Shown piece after piece: positions 55,016-63,307 of a stretch of DNA of 64,000 nt. A model generated the notes under the pieces. The model was not told the DNA's origin and made no database searches. It saw nothing but the letters and a program-made list of their open reading frames with translations. The stretch is taken from NCBI RefSeq assembly GCF_014779715.1, contig NZ_JACXYU010000001.1, positions 992,001 to 1,056,000 on the forward strand, given 5' to 3'. Each line of letters starts with the position of its first letter. The stretch's first letter is position 1. A program made the translations under genes and the position numbers. Origin of the DNA: Streptomyces chumphonensis (GTDB taxonomy: Bacteria; Actinomycetota; Actinomycetes; Streptomycetales; Streptomycetaceae).

Positions 55016-57256
55016 CTACGCTTCGGCGCCCATCGCGCGCAATCGATGATCGAGCATCGTGTGGCGCCGCCCCGCCGACACCGTCCGCACCGCCTGGCCC
55101 AGCGCCCGGCGGGAGCCGACCAGCACGACAAGCCTTTTCGCCCTGGTGACGGCCGTGTAGAGCAGATTGCGCTGGAGCATCATCCACGCCCCCATGGTGA
55201 CGGGGATCACGACCGCCGGGTACTCGCTGCCCTGCGAGCGGTGGATGGTGACCGCGTAGGCGTGGGCCAGCTCGTCCAGCTCGTCGAAGTCGTAGCCGAC
55301 CTCCTCGTCCTCGTCCGTGCGGACGGTGAGCGTCTGCTCCTCCTGGCTCAGCGCGGTGACGACGCCGACCGTGCCGTTGAAGACGCCCGCCACCCCCTTG
55401 TCGTAGTTGTTGCGGATCTGCGTCACCTTGTCCCCCACCCGGAACACCCGGCCGCCGAAGCGCTTCTCCGGCACGGAGGGACGGCCCGGGGTGATCTCCT
55501 GCTGGAGGAGGCCGTTGAGCGCCCCCGCGCCGGCGGGTCCCCGGTGCATGGGGGCGAGCACCTGCACGTCCCGGCGGGGGTCCAGGCCGAACTTCGCCGG
55601 GACGCGCCGGGCCGCGACGTCGACCGTGAGCCGGCCCGCCGCCTCGGTGTCCTCCTCGGCGAAGAGGAAGAAGTCCGGCAGCCCCCGGGTGAGCGGCGGC
55701 GTTCCCGCGTTGATCCGGTGCGCGTTGGTGACGACGCCCGACTGCTGCGCCTGGCGGAAGATGCGCGTCAGCCGGACGGCGGGCACGGGCCCGCCCTCGG
55801 CCAGCAGGTCCCGCAGCACCTCCCCCGCGCCGACGGAGGGCAGCTGGTCCACGTCCCCCACCAGGAGCAGGTGTGCGCCCGGCGCGACGGCCTTGACCAG
55901 CTTGTTGGCCAGCAGCAGGTCCAGCATGGACGCCTCGTCGACGACGACCAGGTCCGCGTCCAGGGGCCGCTCGCGGTCGTAGGCGGCGTCGCCGCCGGGC
56001 TTGAGCTCCAGCAGCCGGTGGACGGTGGACGCGTCCGCGCCCGTCAGCTCCGCCAGCCGCTTCGCGGCCCGGCCCGTGGGGGCGGCGAGCAGCACCGTGG
56101 CGCCCTTGGCGCGGGCGAGTTCCACCACCGAGCGGACCGTGAAGGACTTGCCGCACCCCGGCCCGCCCGTCAGGACGGCGACCTTGCGGGTGAGGGCGAG
56201 ACGCACGGCGTCCCGCTGCTCGGGGGCGAGGTCGGCGCCGGTGCGCCGGGCCAGCCAGCCGAGCGCCTTCTCCCAGTCCACGTCGGCGAAGGCGGGCAGC
56301 CGGTCCTCCCGGGTGTGCAGCAGGCGGCGCAGCTGCCCGGCCAGGGACTGCTCCGCCCGGTGGAAGGGCGGCAGGTAGACGGCGGTCAGCCGCTCCTCGA
56401 CGTCGTCCGGGTGCGGCACCCGTTCCCGGACGACGCCCTCCTCCTCGGCCGCCAGCTCGTCCAGGCACGTGATGACGAGGCCGGTGTCGACCTGGAGGAG
56501 CTTCACGGCGTCCGCGATGAGGCGCTCCTCGGGGAGGAAGCAGTGCCCCTGGTCGGCCGACTGGGACAGCGCGTACCGCAGCCCCGCCTTCACCCGCTCC
56601 GGGCTGTCGTGCGGGATGCCCACGGCCTGCGCGATGCGGTCGGCGGTGAGGAAGCCGATCCCCCACACGTCGGCCGCGAGCCGGTAGGGGTGCTCCCGCA
56701 CGACGCCGATCGAGGCGTCCCCGTACTTCTTGTAGATGCGCACGGCGATGGAGGTCGAGACGCCGACCCCCTGGAGGAAGATCATCACCTCCTTGATGGC
56801 CTTCTGCTCCTCCCAGGCCGCGACGATCTTCCGGGTGCGCTTCGGCCCGAGCCCGGGTACCTCGATCAGCCGGGCCGCGTCGGCCTCGATCACCTCCAGC
56901 GTCCCGGTGCCGAAGTGGTCCACGATGCGCTCGGCGATGCGCGGCCCGATGCCCTTGATCAGCCCGGAGCCGAGATACCGGCGGATGCCCTGCACGGTGG
57001 CCGGGAGGACGGTCGTGTAGTTCTCCACCGTGAACTGCCGGCCGTACTGCGGGTGCGAGCCCCAGCGGCCCTCCATCCGCAGGGACTCGCCGGGCTGCGC
57101 GCCCAGGAGCGATCCGACGACCGTGAGGAGGTCCCCGTCGTGCCCCGCGTCCCTGCGCCGCAGCGGGGCGACCCGGGCCACGGTGTAGCCGGTCTCCTCG
57201 TTGGCGAAGGTCACGCGCTCGAGGACGCCTTCGAGCACGGCGGGCTGAAACGACAT
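55016..57256 (-). CDS. recD2: RecD2-family DNA helicase
   Basis: A 746-residue helicase. The N-terminal part has an OB-like domain and helix-hairpin-helix motifs (GIGPRIAERIVDHFGTG, VPGLGPKRTRKIV). The motor domains start with Walker A GGPGCGKSFT (Lys370), and continue with LVVVDEASMLD, GDVDQLPSVG, RLTRIFRQA and AYAVTIHRSQGSEYPAV; the last is superfamily 1B motif V-VI. RecD2 is a 5'-3' DNA helicase in recombination and repair, acting without RecBC. ATG 57256 is chosen; a TACGGT hexamer ends 7 bases before it, so it may be leaderless. It is divergent from rbsR across 262 bases. Confidence 0.95.
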   Translation of the reverse strand: MSFQPAVLEGVLERVTFANEETGYTVARVAPLRRRDAGHDGDLLTVVGSLLGAQPGESLRMEGRWGSHPQYGRQFTVENYTTVLPATVQGIRRYLGSGLIKGIGPRIAERIVDHFGTGTLEVIEADAARLIEVPGLGPKRTRKIVAAWEEQKAIKEVMIFLQGVGVSTSIAVRIYKKYGDASIGVVREHPYRLAADVWGIGFLTADRIAQAVGIPHDSPERVKAGLRYALSQSADQGHCFLPEERLIADAVKLLQVDTGLVITCLDELAAEEEGVVRERVPHPDDVEERLTAVYLPPFHRAEQSLAGQLRRLLHTREDRLPAFADVDWEKALGWLARRTGADLAPEQRDAVRLALTRKVAVLTGGPGCGKSFTVRSVVELARAKGATVLLAAPTGRAAKRLAELTGADASTVHRLLELKPGGDAAYDRERPLDADLVVVDEASMLDLLLANKLVKAVAPGAHLLLVGDVDQLPSVGAGEVLRDLLAEGGPVPAVRLTRIFRQAQQSGVVTNAHRINAGTPPLTRGLPDFFLFAEEDTEAAGRLTVDVAARRVPAKFGLDPRRDVQVLAPMHRGPAGAGALNGLLQQEITPGRPSVPEKRFGGRVFRVGDKVTQIRNNYDKGVAGVFNGTVGVVTALSQEEQTLTVRTDEDEEVGYDFDELDELAHAYAVTIHRSQGSEYPAVVIPVTMGAWMMLQRNLLYTAVTRAKRLVVLVGSRRALGQAVRTVSAGRRHTMLDHRLRAMGAEA

Positions 57257-57474
57257 GTGACCGACCGTAGCGCCGACGGCCGACACCGGGCGAGGGGCGG
57301 CCGGGTCCTCGCGCGCTCCGGGCGCCGCACGCCGGGCGCGCGGGACCGGGTCGGCGCCGCCGCGTGAGCGCGGGGTGAGCGGGAGGTGACCGTCCGGGAC
57401 GCCGTGGGCGCGGGGCCGGCCCCGGGCGCTTCCCCGACTTGCCCCGCGACGGCGTCATCGTCTTCAATCCTCCA

Positions 57475-57488
57475 TGTAATCGTTTCCA
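57475..57488. promoter_or_regulatory. LacI-type operator of the ribose operon
   Basis: TGTAATCGTTTCCA fits the LacI-family consensus TGNAANCGNTTNCA at every fixed position. It lies 31 bases upstream of the rbsR start, where a LacI-type regulator usually binds its own operon. Confidence 0.7.
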
Positions 57489-57518
57489 TGAACTCCCCAC
57501 GACGAAAAGGTTGTTGAC

Positions 57519-58574
57519 GTGGCGGGCAGACCGGTCACACCCGGCACTCCGGGCGGTACGGGCTCTTCGGGCGGCGGGGGTGTCGCGGGCATCAAGGACG
57601 TCGCGGCCGAGGCGCGGGTCTCCGTGGCGACGGTGTCACGCGTGCTGAACGGGAACCCGGCCGTGCGCCCCGACACGCGGGACCGCGTCCACCGGGCCAT
57701 CACGGCGCTCGGCTACCGGCCCAACGGCGTCGCCCGCTCCCTGCGGACGGACCAGACGCGCACGCTGGGGCTCGTCATCAGCGACGTGCTCAACCCCTTC
57801 TTCACCGCCCTGGCCCGTGCCGTCGAGGACGAGGCACGGGCCCACGGCTACAGCGTCGTGTTCGGCAACGCGGACGAGCAGCCGGCGCTGGAGGACCACC
57901 ACGTGCGGACGCTGCTGGAGCGGCGCGTCGACGGCCTGCTGCTCAGCCCCACGGACGACAACGCGTCCCAGGTCGCCGAAGTGGCCCGGTCCGGCGTGCC
58001 GATGGTGTTCGTGGACCGCTGGATACCCGGCTGCCCGGACGTGCCCGTCGTCCGTACCGACGGGCGGGCCGCCATCGCCGCGCTCGTCGGCCACCTGCAC
58101 GCGCTCGGCCACCGCAGACTCGCCGTCATCACCGGCCCGTCGACCACCACCACCGGCAACGAGCGGCTCGACGCCTTCCTCGACGCCCTCGACGCGCACG
58201 GGCTGCCCACCCCCGGGCACTACCGGCAGGAGGGCGACTTCCGGGCCGAGAGCGGACGCCTGGCCACCGCCCGCTTCCTGGACCTCCCCGACCCGCCGGA
58301 CGCCGTGTTCGCCACCGACAACCTCATGGCCCTGGGGGCGATGGACGAGATCCGGTCGCGGGCCCTGCGCGTGCCGGAGGACATCGCGCTCGCCGCCTTC
58401 GACGACATCCCCTGGTTCCTCCACACCGACCCGCCGCTGACCGCCATCGCCCAGCCCACCGAGGAGCTCGGGCACAGCGCGGTGCGCGCCCTCGTCAGCC
58501 TCATCGAGGGACGCCCGGCCCGGTCCGTCACCCTCACCGCCGACCTCGTCCCCCGCCGGTCATGCGGCGAGTAG
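57519..58574 (+). CDS. rbsR: LacI-family regulator of ribose utilisation
   Basis: A 351-residue LacI regulator. After a 20-residue Gly/Pro-rich extension, the helix-turn-helix is IKDVAAEARVSVATVSRVLN, followed by the hinge and sugar-binding domain (RTLGLVISDVLNPFFTALAR, LSPTDDNASQVAEV, FDDIPW). It is the first gene before rbsACBK, so it likely represses the operon until ribose binds. GTG 57519 starts the frame; another GTG start cannot be excluded because of the odd N-terminal extension. A perfect LacI operator lies just upstream. Confidence 0.93.
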   Translation: MAGRPVTPGTPGGTGSSGGGGVAGIKDVAAEARVSVATVSRVLNGNPAVRPDTRDRVHRAITALGYRPNGVARSLRTDQTRTLGLVISDVLNPFFTALARAVEDEARAHGYSVVFGNADEQPALEDHHVRTLLERRVDGLLLSPTDDNASQVAEVARSGVPMVFVDRWIPGCPDVPVVRTDGRAAIAALVGHLHALGHRRLAVITGPSTTTTGNERLDAFLDALDAHGLPTPGHYRQEGDFRAESGRLATARFLDLPDPPDAVFATDNLMALGAMDEIRSRALRVPEDIALAAFDDIPWFLHTDPPLTAIAQPTEELGHSAVRALVSLIEGRPARSVTLTADLVPRRSCGE

Positions 58575-58615
58575 CCGAGCGGCCCAGCACGCCACCGCAG
58601 GAAAGGGGTCAGCCG

Positions 58616-60142
58616 TTGACCAAGGACGCCGCCGCCGAACCCGCCCCGCCGGGCCCGCCGCTGCTGCGCACCGAAGGCGTCTCCAAGACCTTCCCGGGCG
58701 TCGTCGCGCTCGACGGGGTCGACTTCGCGGTGCGTGCGGGTGAGGTGCACGTCCTGCTCGGGGAGAACGGCGCGGGGAAGAGCACGCTCATCAAGGTGCT
58801 CTCCGGCGCCAGTCGGCCGGACGGCGGACGCGTCCTGATGGCGGGTCGGCCGGTACGGCTGCACGGCGCGCAGGACGCCGAGCGCCTCGGCATCGCCACG
58901 ATCCACCAGGAGTTCAACCTGGTGCCGGACCTGACGGTGGCCGAGAACATCTTCCTGGGACGCCAGCCCCGCCGCTTCGGCCTGGTCGACCGGGCCCGGA
59001 TGGAGGCGGACGCCGCGGCGCTGCTGGCCAGGGTCGGCGTCGACGTCGCGCCCACGGCCCGGCTGCGCGACCTCGGCGTCGCCCGGATGCAGATGGTGGA
59101 GATCGCGAAGGCGCTGAGCATCGACGCGCGTGTGCTCATCATGGACGAACCCACCGCCGTGCTGACCAACGAGGAGGTCGACCGGCTCTTCCGCATCGTG
59201 CGCCGGCTGCGCGACGAGGGCGTCGCCGTCGTCTTCATCACGCACAAGCTGGAGGAGGTCGCGGCCCTGGGCGACCGGGTGACCGTCCTGCGGGACGGGC
59301 GCAGCGTGGCCGAGGTCCCGGCCGACACGGAACGGGACGACCTGGTGCGGCTCATGGTCGGCCGCAGCATCGAGCAGCAGTACCCGAGGCGGCCGGGCCC
59401 GGTGCGGCCCGGCGGTGTGCCGCTGCTGCGGGTCTCCGGACTGGCCCGGGCGGGCGCCTTCCGTGACGTGGGCTTCGAGGTGCGCGGCGGCGAAGTGGTC
59501 GGGCTGGCGGGGCTGGTGGGCGCCGGGAGGACGGAGGTCGCGCGGGCCGTCTTCGGCGCCGACGCCTACGACCACGGCGCCGTGGAGGTGGACGGCCGCC
59601 CGCTGGCCCGGCACGACGTGAACGCCGCGATGGCCGCCGGGATCGGCTTCGTCCCCGAGGACCGCAAGGGTCAGGGGCTGCTGCTGGACGCCTCCGTCGG
59701 GGAGAACCTGGGCCTGGTGACCCTGCGTCGGGCCACCCGGGCCGGGTTGGTGGACCGGGCGGGCCAACGTCGGGCGGCGGCCTCGATGGCCGGTCGCCTG
59801 GGCGTGCGCATGGCCGGGCTCGACCAGCACGCGCGTACGCTCTCCGGCGGCAACCAGCAGAAGGTGGCCATCGGCAAGTGGCTGCTCGCCGACAGCAGGG
59901 TGCTGATCCTCGACGAGCCCACGCGCGGCGTCGACGTGGGGGCGAAGGTGGAGATCTACCGGCTGGTCAACGAACTCACCGCAGCCGGGCACGGCGTGCT
60001 GATGATCTCCAGCGACCTGCCGGAGGTCCTCGGCATGAGCGACCGCATCGTGGTCATGGCCCAGGGGCGCGTCGCCGGGGAGCTGGGCGGGGCCGAGGCG
60101 ACACAGGACGCCGTGATGGCGCTGGCCGTCGGGACGCCCTGA
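58616..60142 (+). CDS. rbsA: Ribose ABC transporter, ATP-binding protein
   Basis: A 508-residue double ATPase of the sugar ABC type. Walker A of the first half is GENGAGKSTLIKVLSG and its signature region DLGVARMQMVEIAKAL; Walker B is LIMDEPTAVL. The second half has the altered P-loop GLVGAGRTEVARAVFG, signature LSGGNQQKVAIGKWL, and LILDEPTRGVDVG. The degenerate second site is normal for RbsA. TTG 58616 has AAAGGGG 7 bases upstream; ATG 58562 overlaps rbsR but has no ribosome site. It powers ribose uptake with RbsC and RbsB. Confidence 0.94.
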   Translation: MTKDAAAEPAPPGPPLLRTEGVSKTFPGVVALDGVDFAVRAGEVHVLLGENGAGKSTLIKVLSGASRPDGGRVLMAGRPVRLHGAQDAERLGIATIHQEFNLVPDLTVAENIFLGRQPRRFGLVDRARMEADAAALLARVGVDVAPTARLRDLGVARMQMVEIAKALSIDARVLIMDEPTAVLTNEEVDRLFRIVRRLRDEGVAVVFITHKLEEVAALGDRVTVLRDGRSVAEVPADTERDDLVRLMVGRSIEQQYPRRPGPVRPGGVPLLRVSGLARAGAFRDVGFEVRGGEVVGLAGLVGAGRTEVARAVFGADAYDHGAVEVDGRPLARHDVNAAMAAGIGFVPEDRKGQGLLLDASVGENLGLVTLRRATRAGLVDRAGQRRAAASMAGRLGVRMAGLDQHARTLSGGNQQKVAIGKWLLADSRVLILDEPTRGVDVGAKVEIYRLVNELTAAGHGVLMISSDLPEVLGMSDRIVVMAQGRVAGELGGAEATQDAVMALAVGTP

Positions 60143-60214
60143 CCGGATCGCACACACGACGTCAGCGGCACGTACCCGCTTCGTACACACACCATGGACA
60201 GGGGAGGCACCTCG

Positions 60215-61222
60215 GTGACCACCGACGTGAAGAGAACCGGGCCGGGCGGCGGTCCGGGCGGGCAGGCCGGCCAGAAGCCCTCCGGCGGCCCGCCGGTGCT
60301 GGTGCGGGTGTTCCGGGACAACGGCGCGCTGACGGCCCTGATCGGCCTGGTCGCCGTCATGGCGCTGATGTCCCCGGACTTCCTCAACACCGGCAACCTG
60401 CTGAACGTCGGCGGGCAGGCGGCGGTGACGGCCATCCTGGCGTTCGGCGTCACCTTCGTCATCGTCTCGGCGGGCATCGACCTGTCGGTGGGCTCGGTGG
60501 CGGCCCTGTCCGCCATGGTGCTGGCCTGGACGGCGACGTCGCAGGGCCTGCCGGTGTGGCTGGCCGTGCTGTTCGCCCTCGGCACCGGGCTGGCGTGCGG
60601 GCTGGTGAACGGGCTGATGGTGGCCTACGGACGGCTGCCGTCGTTCATCGCCACCCTCGCCATGCTCTCGGTCGCCCGGGGGCTGGCCCTCGTGGTCTCC
60701 CAGGGCAGCCCGATCGCCTTCCCCGACCCGGTCTCGGCGCTGGGGCGGACACTCGGCGGCTGGCTCCCGGTGCCCGTGCTGGTGATGGCGGGCATGGCCG
60801 TCGTCGCCGCCGTCGTCCTCAACCTCACCTACAGCGGCCGGTCGATGTACGCGATCGGCGGGAACGAGGAGGCCGCCCGGCTGTCGGGCATCCGGGTGCC
60901 CCGGCAGAAGCTGGTGATCTACGGCCTGTCCGGCACGTTCGCGGCCGTCGCGGGCATCGTGCTGGCCTCCCGGCTGGCGTCGGCCCAGCCGCAGGCGGCG
61001 GCCGGGTACGAGCTGGACGCCATCGCGGCGTGCGTCATCGGCGGCGCGAGCCTGTCCGGCGGGGTGGGACGCGCGTCGGGGACACTGATCGGCGCGCTCA
61101 TCCTCGCAGTGCTCCGCAACGGCCTCAACCTCCTGAGCGTGTCGGCGTTTTGGCAACAGGTTGTCATCGGGGCGGTTATTGCGCTGGCAGCACTAGTCGA
61201 TACACTCCGTCGCCGTACATGA
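60215..61222 (+). CDS. rbsC: Ribose ABC transporter permease
   Basis: A 335-residue permease with eight to ten membrane helices. ALIGLVAVMALMSPDFLNTG and FVIVSAGIDLSVGSVAALSA are typical RbsC motifs, and GVGRASGTLIGALILAVLRN matches the conserved C-terminal region. GTG 60215 has GGGGAGG 7 bases upstream; ATG 60194 would add seven residues. It follows rbsA by 72 bases. Its last 80 bases are AT-richer and hold a possible promoter for rbsB. Confidence 0.94.
   Translation: MTTDVKRTGPGGGPGGQAGQKPSGGPPVLVRVFRDNGALTALIGLVAVMALMSPDFLNTGNLLNVGGQAAVTAILAFGVTFVIVSAGIDLSVGSVAALSAMVLAWTATSQGLPVWLAVLFALGTGLACGLVNGLMVAYGRLPSFIATLAMLSVARGLALVVSQGSPIAFPDPVSALGRTLGGWLPVPVLVMAGMAVVAAVVLNLTYSGRSMYAIGGNEEAARLSGIRVPRQKLVIYGLSGTFAAVAGIVLASRLASAQPQAAAGYELDAIAACVIGGASLSGGVGRASGTLIGALILAVLRNGLNLLSVSAFWQQVVIGAVIALAALVDTLRRRT
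61179..61206 (+). promoter_or_regulatory. Possible internal promoter before rbsB
   Basis: TTGCGC (61179-61184) and TACACT (61201-61206) are separated by 16 bases, at the AT-richer end of rbsC. A second promoter for the binding protein would give it excess expression, as is common in sugar ABC operons. It is weak evidence. Confidence 0.3.
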
Positions 61223-61297
61223 TCGATCCGTACCGACAGCACGTGCACTACCTCCCTTTGTTAGCCGCCGATAGCAAGGAAATCGAGGCAAGTAGCC

Positions 61298-62233
61298 ATG
61301 CGTACCACCAGACTCCCCCTCGCCGCCGTCGCCGCCGTCCTGGCCCTGACGGCCACCGCCTGCGGTGACGGCTCCGCAGCCGACGACGGGAGCGACACGA
61401 TCGAGATCGGGATGTCGATATCGACGCTCAACAACCCGTTCTTCGTGGAGTTGCAGAAGGGGGCCGAGGCCCAGGCCGAGGACTCCGAGATCGACCTGAC
61501 CATCACGGACGCCCAGAACGACTCGGCCACCCAGGCCAACCAGATCCAGAACTTCACCAGTCAGAACATGAGCACCATCATCATCAACCCGGTGGACTCC
61601 GACGCCGCCGGGCCGTCGGTGAAGGCCGCCGGGAACGCCGACATCCCCGTCGTCGCGGCCGACCGCGCCGTCAACGGCGCCGAGGTGAACACCACGGTGG
61701 CCTCCGACAACGTGCAGGGCGGTGAACTGGCCGCGGAGAAGCTCGCCGAGGAGATGGGCGAGACGGGCAAGGTCGTCGTCCTGCGCGGCATCTCCGGCAC
61801 CTCCGCCTCCCGCGAGCGCGGCGAGGGCTTCGAGAAGGGCATCGCGCGGTTCCCGGACATCGAGGTCGTCGCGCAGCAGCCGGCCGACTTCGACCGGGCC
61901 AAGGGGCTGGACGTCATGACGAACCTCCTCCAGGCCAACCCGGACGTGACCGGCGTCTTCGCGGAGAACGACGAGATGGCGCTGGGCGCCGTGAAGGCCC
62001 TGGGCGAGCGGGCCGGGTCCACCGTGACCGTGGTCGGGTTCGACGGCACGGCCGACGGGCTGAAGGCCGTGCAGGCCGGCACGATGGCGGCGTCGGTCGC
62101 CCAGCAGCCGGACGAGCTGGGCCGCATGGCCGTCCGCAACGCCGCGCGCCTCGCCCGCGACGAGGACGTGGACGAGGAGATCAAGGTGCCGGTGAAGATC
62201 GTCACCAAGGAGAACGTGGAGTCGTTCCTCTGA
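61298..62233 (+). CDS. rbsB: Ribose-binding lipoprotein
   Basis: A 311-residue sugar-binding protein. The signal is lipoprotein type, with lipobox TATAC and Cys22 as the modified residue. The mature protein has the type I periplasmic-binding fold: IGMSISTLNNPFFVELQKGA, IINPVDSDA, VVAADRAVNG, and VVGFDGTADG. It delivers ribose to RbsAC at the outer face of the membrane. AAGGAAATCGAGG lies before ATG 61298. Its end overlaps the proposed start of rbsK by four bases. Confidence 0.94.
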   Translation: MRTTRLPLAAVAAVLALTATACGDGSAADDGSDTIEIGMSISTLNNPFFVELQKGAEAQAEDSEIDLTITDAQNDSATQANQIQNFTSQNMSTIIINPVDSDAAGPSVKAAGNADIPVVAADRAVNGAEVNTTVASDNVQGGELAAEKLAEEMGETGKVVVLRGISGTSASRERGEGFEKGIARFPDIEVVAQQPADFDRAKGLDVMTNLLQANPDVTGVFAENDEMALGAVKALGERAGSTVTVVGFDGTADGLKAVQAGTMAASVAQQPDELGRMAVRNAARLARDEDVDEEIKVPVKIVTKENVESFL

Positions 62234-63207
62234 CCGGCACGGCGCACACGACGGACACCCCGCGCCGTCCGCTCGACGTCCTGGTCGTCGGCTCGGCCAA
62301 CGCCGACCTGGTCACCGTCGTCGAGCGGCATCCGGCGCCGGGCGAGACCGTGCTCGGCTCCGACCTCACCGTCCACCCGGGCGGCAAGGGGGCCAACCAG
62401 GCCGTGGCCGCCGCCCGGTTGGGCGCGCGGGCCGGGCTGCTGGCCCGGGTCGGCGACGACGCGCACGGGCGGCTGCTCGCCGCGTCCCTGGCGGACGCCG
62501 GGGTCGACACCGGCCCGGTGCTGACGGGCGGGGCGCCCACCGGCGTCGCGCTGATCGCGGTGGACGGGCGGGGCGACAACACCATCGTCGTCTCCCCCGG
62601 TGCGAACGGCCGGCTCACCCCCGCCGACGTGGTCGACGCCCGCGCGGTGCTGGCCTCCGCCGCCGTCGTGTCGCTCCAGTTGGAGATCCCGTCCGCGTCG
62701 GTGGCCGCCGCCGTCCGGACGGCCGTGGCCGCCGGCACGCGGGTGGTGCTGAACCCCTCACCGCCCGCTCCGCTGCCGCCGGACGTGCTGGCCGCGTGCG
62801 ATCCGCTGGTCGTCAACGAGCACGAGGCGCGGGCGCTGTTGCGCTCCCCGACCGGAGGCGCTCCGGCCACCGGGTCCGCCGACGCGGCGGACCCCGCCGA
62901 ACCCGCCGACGCGGCCGGCCGGGCGGAGGCACTGCGGCGCCGCGGGCCGCGCAGCGTCGTCGTCACGCTCGGGGCGGCGGGGGCCCTGGTCTGCGGCCCG
63001 CAGGGCACCGAGCACGTCCCGGCACCCGCCGTCGAGGCGGTGGACGCCACGGGCGCGGGCGACGCGTTCACCGGCGCCCTGGCCTGGCGCCTCGCGCTCG
63101 GCGAGGACCTGGCGAGCGCCGTGCGGTTCGCCGTGCGGGTCGGGGCCGCGTCCGTCACCCGTCCCGGAGCGCAGACCTCCTACCCGGCGGCCGACGCCCT
63201 CCCGTGA
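62230..63207 (+). CDS. rbsK: Ribokinase, probably starting at CTG
   Basis: A PfkB-family kinase. The family N-terminus, LDVLVVGSANADLVTVVERH, is encoded from about 62272, but no ATG, GTG or TTG lies in this frame between the rbsB end and GTG 62350, which would cut off the first strands of the fold. CTG 62230 overlaps the rbsB stop (CTGA) and has GGAG 8 bases upstream, so I place the start there (325 residues). Conserved motifs are VHPGGKGANQAV and DATGAGDAFTGAL, where the Asp of the last is the catalytic base. It phosphorylates ribose to ribose 5-phosphate. Confidence 0.88.
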   Translation: MTGTAHTTDTPRRPLDVLVVGSANADLVTVVERHPAPGETVLGSDLTVHPGGKGANQAVAAARLGARAGLLARVGDDAHGRLLAASLADAGVDTGPVLTGGAPTGVALIAVDGRGDNTIVVSPGANGRLTPADVVDARAVLASAAVVSLQLEIPSASVAAAVRTAVAAGTRVVLNPSPPAPLPPDVLAACDPLVVNEHEARALLRSPTGGAPATGSADAADPAEPADAAGRAEALRRRGPRSVVVTLGAAGALVCGPQGTEHVPAPAVEAVDATGAGDAFTGALAWRLALGEDLASAVRFAVRVGAASVTRPGAQTSYPAADALP

Positions 63208-63222
63208 GCCCGGCGCGGAACG

Positions 63223-63265
63223 CGCCCCGGCCCCGGCACGCTGCGCGCGTGCCGGGGCCGGGGCG
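63223..63265. terminator. Bidirectional terminator between rbsK and the S37 protease
   Basis: CGCCCCGGCCCCGGCACG and its exact complement form an 18-bp perfect stem with a 7-base loop, between two convergent genes. It can serve both transcripts. Confidence 0.8.
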
Positions 63266-63307
63266 TGGTGCGGGCGGGTCGCATCCGGTGCGGCCCGCCC
63301 GCCGGGG

